NCBI GenBank assembly: GCA_037200985.1
Contig: JBBCGJ010000001.1
Coordinates: forward strand, 2,146,756-2,210,755
Reading direction: 5' to 3'
Origin: Rhizomicrobium sp.
GTDB taxonomy: Bacteria > Pseudomonadota > Alphaproteobacteria > Micropepsales > Micropepsaceae
Length of the DNA: 64,000 bases
The position numbers were made by a program, and so were the translations under genes. The notes beneath the pieces are model-generated. The model ran no database searches. It saw nothing but the letters and a program-made list of their open reading frames with translations, and was not told the origin of the DNA. This document shows, in pieces, positions 34,897 through 44,423 of the stretch. Within the stretch, counting starts at the first letter, position 1, and every line of letters starts with the position of its first letter.

Positions 34897-35192
34897 TTGA
34901 GCGCCTCCTTCGGGCCTGCTCTGCGAACAGGTCCTTTCGGTGGAAACACAATTGACGTCACGCGACCTTGTCTTTGGTCGCGCAACCGACGTTGCGCTTC
35001 TGGGCGCGGCGGGCGTGCATCCCGGGTCTTCGGGTCGCGTCACGCGCCCTACTTCGATGCACCGATGCTCGCGCCGCCTTCGCGCGAAGGCAAGGTGCCA
35101 GCGTTCACAATTCCCGGTAATATGAATCGAGGTTACTGCATGTGCGAACGCACCGCGCAACAGTCTTTCGCGGCGGAGCGCAGGAGTCAGGA

Positions 35193-35660
35193 ATGAACCG
35201 ATTGAATCTCGGCCTTGTCGCGGCTGCCCTCGTCTTTCTCGCCCTCGTCCCCGCGGCACAGGCGCGCTGGACGCCGAGCGGGTCGTACGAGGCGACCTGC
35301 CGTCATGTCGATTTCGACGGCGACATGCTGACCGCGAATTGCCAGCGCCGCGACGGCTCCTGGCGCAACACCTGGCTCGACAATGCCGACGATTGCGACG
35401 GGCACATCGTCAACGACAACGGACAGCTCGCATGCCGGCGGAGCGGCTGGCGCGACCGCGGCCGCGACTACGATGTCGGCCCGCGTGGTTCCTACCGCGA
35501 CACCTGCCGTCACATCCGCATGGACGGCTACACGCTGCGTGCGACCTGCCAGCGGCGCGACGGGAGCTGGCGCTGGACGTCGCTCGACGCTGCCTATGAC
35601 TGCGACGGCCGCATCGCCAATTTCGACGGCCGGCTGGTCTGCACGCGCGGGCGGTATTGA
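35193..35660 (+). CDS. Secreted CVNH (cyanovirin-N homology) domain protein
   Basis: 155 residues: signal peptide (1-24, ending PAAQA) then two near-identical halves. GSYEATCRHVDFDGDMLTAN with CQRRDGSWRNTWLD, and GSYRDTCRHIRMDGYTLRAT with CQRRDGSWRWTSLD, each end in an xDCDGxI..x(N/F)DG.L.C pattern. The internal duplication and paired cysteines are those of CVNH lectin-like domains. Such secreted proteins may bind sugars. A CAGGAG ribosome site lies before the ATG at 35193. No partner gene nearby. Confidence 0.85.
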   Translation: MNRLNLGLVAAALVFLALVPAAQARWTPSGSYEATCRHVDFDGDMLTANCQRRDGSWRNTWLDNADDCDGHIVNDNGQLACRRSGWRDRGRDYDVGPRGSYRDTCRHIRMDGYTLRATCQRRDGSWRWTSLDAAYDCDGRIANFDGRLVCTRGRY

Positions 35661-35667
35661 TGTCGGC

Positions 35668-36183
35668 TTAAGGGCGCATCGGTTCGAACCGGTGCCCCTT
35701 TGCCGCCGCGAGCGCGCCCGCAAGCGCATCGCCATAACGGGCCGGCGAGGTGCGCGACAGCGCGTCGTTGAGAAGAACGCGCGCGGGATAGTGGCCCTCG
35801 GGCCCGGGCACGGCGAGGAACACCGCGGTGCCGTCGCGCAGCAAACCCGTGAGGAAGGCCAGGAAGGCCGGACGGCGGATCGCGGGCTCGCCGCCGAGCA
35901 CGAGGAACTCGATGCCCTCGCGTGTCTCGCCGGCAACCGTCGCCTCGCGCGGCGAGATGAGGATGCCGCTTCGGTCGGGCCGCCAGTCCTCGCCGAGGTC
36001 GGGCAGGCCGAACCAGCCGCAGAAATAGCTCCGGCAGATCGGATAGCGGGTCTCGTAGATGCCGCAGCCCGACGGCGTGCAATGGGCGCAGGCCACGCCG
36101 GGCGGCTTGCGCAGCTCGGCGGTCTCGATCGCCAGCGCCGTGCAGCACACCGTGCAGTCGCCGCAGCTTCGCGGTCCGGCCAC
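35668..36183 (-). CDS. YkgJ-family cysteine-cluster protein
   Basis: About 171 residues with the N-terminal cysteine pattern CGDCTVCC, then CAHCTPSGCGIYETRYPICR and SYFCGWF, typical of YkgJ/UPF0153 proteins that probably bind zinc or an Fe-S cluster. The rest is a small alpha/beta domain. No ATG lies before the cluster without entering the CPBP gene, so a GTG at 36183, eight bases past the CPBP stop, is chosen. It converges on the CVNH gene. Function unknown. Confidence 0.75.
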   Translation of the reverse strand: MAGPRSCGDCTVCCTALAIETAELRKPPGVACAHCTPSGCGIYETRYPICRSYFCGWFGLPDLGEDWRPDRSGILISPREATVAGETREGIEFLVLGGEPAIRRPAFLAFLTGLLRDGTAVFLAVPGPEGHYPARVLLNDALSRTSPARYGDALAGALAAAKGHRFEPMRP

Positions 36184-36190
36184 GGCGCCC

Positions 36191-36991
36191 TCAATGCCCC
36201 GCGAGCACGAACGGCACGATCGCCATGCCGGCCAGCGTGCCATTATAGGCGGCGTGGAACGCGAAGGGCGGCCAGAGCGAGCGGGTGCGCAGCGCCAGCG
36301 TCGCGTTGACGAGGCCGACCGCCGCAATCAGCCCGGTCAGCATCCAGCCCTCGATGCCGGGCTGCGACAGGAACCGGAAATGCAGCAGCGCGAAGATCGC
36401 GGCGCTCGCGAACACGGCGGGCACGACATAGATCTTGCGGCACAGCCAGCTCAGCACGATGCCGCGGAAATAGAACTCCTCCACGAAGGGCGCGATGACG
36501 GCGACGGTGAGCAGGATGACGGGGTACTGGAGCGCCGGGCCGGACCCGAACATGCGATCGCCCGGACCGGCGTGCGGCTTGAAGATGCCGCGCTGGTAGA
36601 GCTGCACCAGCGCGACGGTCGTCAGCACCGCGAACGCCACGCCGCCCAGCGCCGCGAGCAGGACGACGATGCCGCGGGCGGCGCGGAAGCGCGCCACCAT
36701 CGCGCGGTCGGCGACGCGGCGGGCGATGCGCCACAGGAAAAAGACGAGCACCAGATCGGAGGTCGCGGTGATGAGCTGCACCATCATCGGCTGGCGCATC
36801 AGTCCGGGCAGGTCGCGCGAGACCTGGGCGCCCGATACGCCCGCGCCGGCCAGGATCGGCGTGGCGACGGCGATGGCGATGACCAGCAGCCCGAGCCAGA
36901 TGAGCCCTGCCTCGAACGGCACGGCGACGTCGGTCCATCGCACGAACTCGTAGCGCCGCCACGTGCCGTCGCGCTCCGCCGTGTCAGCCAT
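36191..36991 (-). CDS. CPBP-family intramembrane glutamic endopeptidase
   Basis: 266 residues, about eight membrane helices. The active-site motifs are EEFYFRGIVLSWL (EExxxR type) near residue 163, FALLHFRF (FxxxH) near 200, and NATLALRTRSLWPPFAFHAA with the last His near 248. These metal-independent or Glu-type membrane proteases (Rce1/CAAX-like, also called Abi proteins) cut prenylated proteins or process bacteriocins in other systems. No bacteriocin gene is nearby. It is probably cotranscribed with the YkgJ gene. Confidence 0.88.
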   Translation of the reverse strand: MADTAERDGTWRRYEFVRWTDVAVPFEAGLIWLGLLVIAIAVATPILAGAGVSGAQVSRDLPGLMRQPMMVQLITATSDLVLVFFLWRIARRVADRAMVARFRAARGIVVLLAALGGVAFAVLTTVALVQLYQRGIFKPHAGPGDRMFGSGPALQYPVILLTVAVIAPFVEEFYFRGIVLSWLCRKIYVVPAVFASAAIFALLHFRFLSQPGIEGWMLTGLIAAVGLVNATLALRTRSLWPPFAFHAAYNGTLAGMAIVPFVLAGH

Positions 36992-37082
36992 GTGAAATCT
37001 CCCACCCGCCGGGCGCCAGCTTAGCGTCCGGGCGCGCCCGCGCTATCGCAGGAATGCCACGGCGGGCGGGGAAACCGACGCG

Positions 37083-38345
<1,263 letters not shown>

Positions 38346-38471
38346 CTATCAATCCTTGGCCGCCGCGTACAAGGAAAAAGGTCCGTCGGCCGGCGCTTGA
38401 CGGGCCGGTATGAGCGTTTCGCCGGGCGGAAATCGGAATATTCTTTCCCGACCGATTCGTTGTGAGGCGCC

Positions 38472-38912
38472 ATGCGTCCGCTGCTCGCGCTCCTATTCGC
38501 CGCGCTGGTACTTGCGTCCTGCGCCCGGAACCCGCCTCCGGCGGGGCGCTGGGAGGGGGCGTTCGACGACGGCATCACCTTCGTCGCGGCACGGCTGGAG
38601 ATCGGGGCCGATGGCGGCGTGCGGGTCAGCGCCCCCGACGTCGTCGATCCCAGCATCGCCAGCGAGGACGACCGGGCGGCGATGCGCCAGAACATGAGCG
38701 CCCGGCTGGCCGGCGGCTGGGGCGAGGTGGCGCCCCGGCCGATGGACTTCGACGGCACGACCTTCCGAAAGCCCGGCGGCATCGCGCCGCAGATCGAATG
38801 GAACGCGAAGACCAGGACGATGACGCTCTACGTCTATATCGGCACGCAGCGGGCGCTGAAGATCCCGCTGCACCCGGTCGTGGATTTCACGGACAATCCG
38901 TGGGGACAATAG
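38472..38912 (+). CDS. Putative lipoprotein of unknown function
   Basis: 146 residues. N-terminal signal ending LVLASCA gives a lipobox with Cys at residue 17. The mature part begins PPPAGRWEGAFDDGITFVAA, an eight-strand-like beta pattern resembling small beta-barrel or lipocalin-type lipoproteins, and ends LHPVVDFTDNPWGQ. No known domain is recognised. It is followed by a decayed intergenic repeat and faces the phytase-like gene. Confidence 0.72.
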   Translation: MRPLLALLFAALVLASCARNPPPAGRWEGAFDDGITFVAARLEIGADGGVRVSAPDVVDPSIASEDDRAAMRQNMSARLAGGWGEVAPRPMDFDGTTFRKPGGIAPQIEWNAKTRTMTLYVYIGTQRALKIPLHPVVDFTDNPWGQ

Positions 38913-38937
38913 AACGATCTTTTGCAGAAATATCCCT

Positions 38938-38995
38938 GTCATGCCCCGCGAAAGCGTCACCGGCGACGGGGTGGACGGCCAAGGCTGGATTCCGA
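38938..38995. repeat. Decayed copy of the GTCAT intergenic repeat
   Basis: Starts GTCATGCCCCGCGAAAGCG and later has AAGGCTGGATTCCGATTACT, the two halves of the repeat family, but neither arm forms a full hairpin now. It lies between convergent genes. Confidence 0.45.
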
Positions 38996-40399
38996 TTACT
39001 GTGGTATCCGCACGCGCCAAGCCATGATCAGGGTATCGACGTCGGCCCCGCCGGCATCGGCATAGGCTTTACCGGCCATCCGGCCGTGCTGGGTGACGAA
39101 ATCGTTATCGCTGCCGACGAGTAAAATATACTCGCCCGGTCGGTCCGCAGGCGCCAATGCCAGGCTTTCCCATTTTTCGTAGAGATCATGAGCGTCCGCC
39201 GGCGCGCCGTTATGCAGTCCGAAGCGGTTGAGCTGCGCATTGTCATTCAGATCGACGAAATCCGCCATTGCCGCCGGCGTGATGTCGTCGCGCAGAATGC
39301 CGTTCGGCGCGATGCTGTCGGCAGCGCCGTCATAGCGACCCGCGATATCCGTGGCGCCCTGCACATCCACCAGCTCGACTTTGCGGTAAAGCGAGGCCGG
39401 GCGCTTCGACGCAAGCCCTCCGCCGCTGTCGCGGCACAGAAGCAAAAAACGATGATCGTCGATCGCCAGAAGTTCGCTCTGGGCAGCAACTTTGGCCTTT
39501 CCGTCCTCCTCATAGAGAGGCAGTTGAAGCGCATACTCGTGTATCAGACGGGGCGCGGCCGTGATGTCATAAGCGAGCAGGCGGACATTGCGGCGCGTGG
39601 CGGCGACATTGCCGGCGTCGAGGTCCTGACGCAGCGCGCTCTGATTGACGACAAACAGGGTACGGCCATCAGGGCTGACGCTCATCCCCTCGAAACCCTG
39701 ATTGTTCTGCCGGCCCGTTTCGGGATTGCCGGTATCGACCGTGCTGCCGGCCGGAGGGCTGTTGGCGGAGAAATTCTCCTTGCCGTTACGCCGTGGAATG
39801 AAGGCCTCGGGCGGCCGCAGGGCTCCGATCAAGCGTCCTTGTGCATTGTAGCGGTATACATAGGGTCCATACTCGTCGCTGACCCAGAAGCCGCCTTTCC
39901 CGTCCGGTGCGATGGCTTCGTCATCCAAACTGACGTGACCGTCGGCCGAAACCGGCAGATCGGGAATCGCGCCCGCCGCGGGGCGCACATCGACGGGGTC
40001 GAAACCCGTCGTGGGCATTCCCTTGTCGTCCATCAGAAGCAGGCTCTTCTTGAGAGCAAGCGTCAGCTGGCCTTCGTGCCCCGGCGCACCGTCGTCGGGC
40101 AGCAGGCCGATATCGAATTCCTGCACCCGCGCCCTGTAGTCGACGCTGCCGGCGGTGTTCCAGCCCCGATCCGGCAAGAGATCGAGATGCGCGACGAATT
40201 TTTTCCCCACACGATGCCAGCTATGCGGCACCAGCATCATGCCCGAGCCAAAGCCGCCCAGCGTCTCGCCCTGCCTGTCCAGGGCATCCGAGGCTATGCG
40301 CCCGACCCCGACGAGTTGCGGCCGGATGGCCGGCTCTTCCCCGCCGGCGAAGGCGGGGAAGACCGGTAAGAGACACAACAGGATCAGCGCGGCGCGCAT
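38996..40399 (-). CDS. Secreted esterase-like activity of phytase family protein
   Basis: 467 residues. A signal peptide (1-19, ending FPAFA) is followed by a beta-propeller-like protein with VSLDDEAIAPDGKGGFWVSD, EYGPYVYRYNAQGRLIGAL, NNQGFEGMSVSPDGRTLFVV and RFLLLCRDSGGG. This is the esterase-like activity of phytase domain (PF13449-type). It starts four bases after the TonB receptor stop, so the two are cotranscribed. It probably releases a phosphate- or ester-containing ligand at or outside the outer membrane for uptake. Substrate unproven. Confidence 0.85.
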   Translation of the reverse strand: MRAALILLCLLPVFPAFAGGEEPAIRPQLVGVGRIASDALDRQGETLGGFGSGMMLVPHSWHRVGKKFVAHLDLLPDRGWNTAGSVDYRARVQEFDIGLLPDDGAPGHEGQLTLALKKSLLLMDDKGMPTTGFDPVDVRPAAGAIPDLPVSADGHVSLDDEAIAPDGKGGFWVSDEYGPYVYRYNAQGRLIGALRPPEAFIPRRNGKENFSANSPPAGSTVDTGNPETGRQNNQGFEGMSVSPDGRTLFVVNQSALRQDLDAGNVAATRRNVRLLAYDITAAPRLIHEYALQLPLYEEDGKAKVAAQSELLAIDDHRFLLLCRDSGGGLASKRPASLYRKVELVDVQGATDIAGRYDGAADSIAPNGILRDDITPAAMADFVDLNDNAQLNRFGLHNGAPADAHDLYEKWESLALAPADRPGEYILLVGSDNDFVTQHGRMAGKAYADAGGADVDTLIMAWRVRIPQ

Positions 40400-40403
40400 C
40401 CGT

Positions 40404-42731
40404 TCACAACGCGGCGCCGAGCGTGGCGAAGATCTGCCGCGGCGCCGACGAGTGGAATACCAGGATGCTGCCGGCCGGGTCGTTCGGCGCGAACACGCTG
40501 TTGTCGAAGTTCGACGCATAGCGCACGTCGGTCAGATTGGTGATGTTCAGCGCCAGCGTCGCGCCCTTCAGCACGCCGATGGAGCCGAAATCGTAGCCGA
40601 GGCCGAGATCGAACGTGGTGTAGGCGCCGAAGCCCTGATCGTTGGTGTAGGTGTAGTAGCGGCGGCCGGTGAACTTGCCCGCCAGCGAAGCCCAGAAACC
40701 GTCCTGCCGCAGGGTCAGCACGCTGGCATACATCTGCTTCGGCGTATCCACCTGCTGCTTGCCGGCCGTGGCGTAGAGCACGCAGGTCGCCGTGCAGAAA
40801 TTGAGGTCCGAATTATAGGTGGTTTCGTTGAGCGAGGCCGAGTTGTACCAGTTCAGCCATGGCAGCGGCTGCCACAGCACGCCGAGTTCAGCGCCCTTGC
40901 TCGTGACGCTGCCGGCGTTGTGGAAGGAGTTGCCGCAGCCCGGGTTCTGCTGCTGGTTCGTCGGACAGGGATTGTACTGCAACAGGCGGTTCTTGAAATC
41001 CACGTCATACAGGGCCAGCGAAATCTGCAGCCCATCGCCCACATAGCGGTAGCCGCCGTCGAAGCTCTTCGACGTCTCGGGCTTGAGCGTCTTGCCCTGC
41101 ACGTCCCAGACGGCCTGCGAAACCGACTGCGGACCGAGTTTGAAGCCGCCCTGGAACATCGCCATGTTCTCGGAGTAGCTCGCATACACTTCGTGTCCGG
41201 GCGCGAACCGCCAGCGCACGCCCGCTTCCGGCATGAAATTGTCCTTGGCCGTGAGCGAGCCGCTCGCGAACTGGCTGGAGGCCGGCGGCGGCGTCTTGGC
41301 GATGCCGGGTATGGCCAGCGCATCCGACTTTGCATCGGTGCTCTTGAAGCCGAAATCGATCGCCAGCGCGTCATCGAGCAGCGTTATGGTGTCCTGGAGG
41401 TAAAACTGCTGCGTGTGCCATTTGGTCTGCTGCACCCACTGGGCGGTGCTCGGCTGACCCTGCAGGAAATGCGCGAGGCTGAAGGGCCCCGTGACGTTGG
41501 TCCAGATGTAGCGCGCGGCGCTGCTGGTGTTGTTCTCCAGCCAGAAGCCCGCCTGGACGTGGTTGAAGCCGACATCCCAGCCGAGGCTTCCGAGGACGCC
41601 GTCGCGGTTGATGGTGTAGCGCGTGTCGCGGATCTGGACCGGCAGGTCGTCGGCGGTGGACGCCGTGCCCTGGTTGGACAGGCCGGTGATGAAGTTGTTG
41701 CCGGCGCCCTTGTCGGTGTGGCGATACACCTGCAGGCGCCCGGTGAGGGAATCGGTGATGGCGTAGTCGCCGGAGAGGTAGAACAGGTCGTCGTTGCGCA
41801 GAATCTGGCCGTTGGTGAAGGTGACGTCGGCGAGCTTTTCGGGCGCCGTCGAGGTGACGCACTGAGCGACCAGCGAAGGCACGCCGCATGCCGCGCGGCT
41901 GACGTAGTCCTGCCAGTCCGGCGCGTAGCCGCCCCAATCGTAGCCGAGGCGCGACAGCATGTCCTTCGAGAGGTAGGGGTCATCGGCCTGATTGGTGCGC
42001 GAGAGATCCGCGAAGGCGGTGATCGTGCCGCCGTCGAACTTGTACTGCACCTTGCCGTTGAACTGCTTCCCGGTGGACTGGTTATAGGCAGCCTGGTTCA
42101 CGAACAGGTCCTGCTGGCTGTACTGCGCGGAGAAATAGGCCGAAAAACCGTCGTATTCGCCGGTATCGAGGCGCACGAAGGTGCGCTCGCCGTCTTCGCT
42201 GCCGAAGCTCTGACTTGCCGTGACCCCCAGCTCCTCGCGCGGGGCGCTGGACACATAGGTCACCGCGCCGCCGAGGTTGCTGGTCGAGGCGACGCTGAGG
42301 CCGGCAATGCCGGTCGCCAGATCGGCGCGGCCGAGATTCTCGGAGATCAACGCGCGGCTGATCGTGAGGCCGTTGTAGTTGTTGTACGCGCCGTCGCCAA
42401 GCGGCATGCCGTCGAGCGTGTAGCCGAGATGGGTGGTGCTGAAGCCGCGCACCTGGAGGGACAGCGACTGTTCATTGACGCCCAGCGCGTCGATCGACTG
42501 CGCCATCACGCCCGGCAGGAAGTTCAGCGCCTTCTGCACGCTGGTGCCGGGCGGCAGCACGTCGAGGTTTTCCGGCAGCAGGGTCGAGACCGAGCGGGTC
42601 TCGCCCGCGCCTATAACGACGACCGTCTCGACCTCGCTGCTGTTCGTCGTTGCGGACGGCGCATCCGCCGCCTGCGCAGCAAACGTAAAACAAGCGGTGA
42701 CCGCAAACGCGGCCGCGGATTTCTGCAACAT
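40404..42731 (-). CDS. TonB-dependent outer-membrane receptor
   Basis: 775 residues. Signal peptide (1-21), TonB-box-like VETVVVIGAG near 33, plug domain (SVQKALNFLPGVMAQSIDAL, LSLQVRGFSTTHLGYTLDGM, SNLGGAVTYVSSAPREELG), then a 22-strand beta barrel ending PRQIFATLGAAL with the terminal aromatic-free pattern of this subgroup. It imports a scarce nutrient using TonB energy. The phytase-like esterase gene follows directly, hinting at a phosphorylated or esterified ligand. A ferric ligand cannot be excluded. Confidence 0.92.
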   Translation of the reverse strand: MLQKSAAAFAVTACFTFAAQAADAPSATTNSSEVETVVVIGAGETRSVSTLLPENLDVLPPGTSVQKALNFLPGVMAQSIDALGVNEQSLSLQVRGFSTTHLGYTLDGMPLGDGAYNNYNGLTISRALISENLGRADLATGIAGLSVASTSNLGGAVTYVSSAPREELGVTASQSFGSEDGERTFVRLDTGEYDGFSAYFSAQYSQQDLFVNQAAYNQSTGKQFNGKVQYKFDGGTITAFADLSRTNQADDPYLSKDMLSRLGYDWGGYAPDWQDYVSRAACGVPSLVAQCVTSTAPEKLADVTFTNGQILRNDDLFYLSGDYAITDSLTGRLQVYRHTDKGAGNNFITGLSNQGTASTADDLPVQIRDTRYTINRDGVLGSLGWDVGFNHVQAGFWLENNTSSAARYIWTNVTGPFSLAHFLQGQPSTAQWVQQTKWHTQQFYLQDTITLLDDALAIDFGFKSTDAKSDALAIPGIAKTPPPASSQFASGSLTAKDNFMPEAGVRWRFAPGHEVYASYSENMAMFQGGFKLGPQSVSQAVWDVQGKTLKPETSKSFDGGYRYVGDGLQISLALYDVDFKNRLLQYNPCPTNQQQNPGCGNSFHNAGSVTSKGAELGVLWQPLPWLNWYNSASLNETTYNSDLNFCTATCVLYATAGKQQVDTPKQMYASVLTLRQDGFWASLAGKFTGRRYYTYTNDQGFGAYTTFDLGLGYDFGSIGVLKGATLALNITNLTDVRYASNFDNSVFAPNDPAGSILVFHSSAPRQIFATLGAAL

Positions 42732-43058
42732 TCTGCCCCTCTTTTTTCACACAAAGCGCCGCAATGACTTGCGTCAGCGGCGCCGTTAGGAGGGGAGCCA
42801 TGCCACACGTTGACTACAGCTTTGTAACAGCCGTAAGCCGCCGAACGAAATCAACGCCAGCAACACTTGGCGGCGCAACGCGTGCAAATTGTGCATGAGA
42901 AAAAGGACGCGATGCGGTTCGCGCGATTGCGGAGATAGTGCGCAGCCATCTGTCGTATCGCTGTTCCACCGAACCGGTCGCCGCGGCCCGGGCGCCGACA
43001 ATTCGGCCGCCGGCGCTTTTACCTCTCGTAACGACAACGGCCAGGTTCGGCCGCGCCG
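42732..43058. other. Gene-free 327-base stretch upstream of the TonB receptor
   Basis: No convincing frame, RNA or repeat is seen. Its left part must hold the promoter of the TonB receptor operon and its right part the end of the DUF486 gene. No Fur-like or other operator was recognised. Confidence 0.5.
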
Positions 43059-43400
43059 TCATTTCAGGAACGAGAAATAGGCCGCCAGCACCAGGCAGGC
43101 GAAAGCCGCGGCGTGATTCCAGCGGATCGCCTCGCCCAGATAGGTGAGCGAGAAGATCGCGAACACGATCAGGGTGACGATCTCCTGGATGGTCTTGAGC
43201 TGGACCGGCGAATAGACGCGTTGGCCGAAATGATTGGCCGGCACGGCGAAACAATATTCGAAAAAGGCGATGCCCCAGCCGGCGATCACCAGGATCCAAA
43301 CCGGCGTCGTCGGGAATCGGAGCTGCCCATACCAGGCGAAGGTCATGAAAACGTTGGAAACGCACAAAAGCAGGATCGGATAGATCATCGACCAGGTCAT
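43059..43400 (-). CDS. DUF486/DMT-like small membrane protein
   Basis: 113 residues with four membrane helices: residues 5-23, 33-50, 74-92 and 97-112. The signature reads FMTFAWYGQLRF near 20, WGIAFFEYCFAVPANHFG near 45, and VQLKTIQEIVTLIVFAIFSL, which is the DUF486 family related to small drug/metabolite transporters. A GAGGG ribosome site decides the ATG at 43400. Function unknown; possibly works as a dimer. The TPR gene upstream is divergent. Confidence 0.85.
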   Translation of the reverse strand: MTWSMIYPILLLCVSNVFMTFAWYGQLRFPTTPVWILVIAGWGIAFFEYCFAVPANHFGQRVYSPVQLKTIQEIVTLIVFAIFSLTYLGEAIRWNHAAAFACLVLAAYFSFLK

Positions 43401-43511
43401 GGCTGCCCTCAGGGAAAAACACCAAACACATGCGCGTTTGCGCCGTTCCCGCCGTGGACGGACGGCACTCATAAATGGCATGATGACAGGGTTCACTGCG
43501 AGGAGGCAGCC

Positions 43512-44075
43512 ATGAACAGCCGCATCGCGCTCGCCGCGACCTTCGCCGTCCTGTTCGCGGCGCCTTCGGCCCAGGCCGCCGTTTCGGTCATCGGCGCCGG
43601 TCCGGCGCAGCTCTGCTACCAGGCCGCCGACAGCGGCACGGCGCCGGAAGACTCTCTCATCTACTGCAACATCGCGCTCGCCGGCGGGCTGAGCGACGCG
43701 GACCGCGCCGCGACCTATGTCAATCGCGGCGTGCTCAAGATGGCGATGGCCAAATTCGAGGCCGCGGCCGCCGACTTCACGGCCGGCCTGGCGATCAACG
43801 ACAAGATGGGCGAAGGCTATATCGATCTCGGCGCGACACAGATCGCGGGCAAGCGCTTCGCCGAAGCGATCGCCAATATCGACAAGGGCTTGGCGCTCGG
43901 CACCAAGGAGCCGCAGAACGCCTATTTCGACCGCGCCATCGCCGACGAGGCGCTGGGAAACCTGCAGGCCGCCTATGACGACTACCGTCAGGCCCTCGCG
44001 ATCGCGCCGGATTTCACGCTGGCGAGCGACCAATTGAAGCGTTTCAAGGTCGTCGAGAAGCCGAGCGGCGCCTGA
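43512..44075 (+). CDS. Exported TPR-repeat protein
   Basis: 187 residues with a signal peptide (1-22, ending PSAQA) and three to four TPR units: YCNIALAGGLSDADRAATYV, RGVLKMAMAKFEAAAADFTA, IDLGATQIAGKRFAEAIANI, RAIADEALGNLQAAYDDYRQ. An AGGAGG ribosome site sits before the ATG at 43512. Probably periplasmic scaffold; partner unknown. It is not related in sequence to the TPR protein near 3 kb beyond the repeat type. Confidence 0.85.
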   Translation: MNSRIALAATFAVLFAAPSAQAAVSVIGAGPAQLCYQAADSGTAPEDSLIYCNIALAGGLSDADRAATYVNRGVLKMAMAKFEAAAADFTAGLAINDKMGEGYIDLGATQIAGKRFAEAIANIDKGLALGTKEPQNAYFDRAIADEALGNLQAAYDDYRQALAIAPDFTLASDQLKRFKVVEKPSGA

Positions 44076-44423
44076 ACGCGACGGATTACGGATTTTTGTT
44101 TCGCGAGCGCCCGCCGCGCCCCGGACGGGCGACACTGCGTTACAATTGGCGGCTTTCCCCCGGTCCGCCGCGCCCGCACAATGGCTTCGTCACCGCGTGT
44201 GATTTTGCCCGTGTCCCAAAGGCGCTCCAGTCCGGACACGGTCGAAGGGCGGCTGGACCGGCTGAGACGCCCCCAAGTCGAAGCATTCGGTCCGGCCGCC
44301 CGCGTTTTCCCGGTCAGAGATGATGATTGTCGCAGGCCGCGGTACGGGTGTACTGGTCCTTGCGTCCCAGGCTCTGGGCGCTATGTAAGGTGCGTACCCG
44401 GGGGGCCTACTTAGAGAGACTCC
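44076..44423. other. Gene-free 348-base stretch upstream of the efflux outer-membrane gene
   Basis: No supported frame. A possible promoter for the next gene is TTGCGT (44360-44365), 16-base spacer, TATGTA (44382-44387), giving a leader of about 30 bases. Nothing else is recognised here. Confidence 0.35.

Noticed and set aside
34897..35259. In-frame N-terminal extension of the EF-G-like protein (121 codons)
   Set aside because: No similarity in character, and an excellent AAGGAGG ribosome site lies directly before the internal ATG at 34896.
40155..42767. 870-codon plus-strand frame opposite the TonB receptor
   Set aside because: Low-complexity Arg/Gly/Ala/Val composition and complete overlap with a clear receptor gene; a shadow frame.
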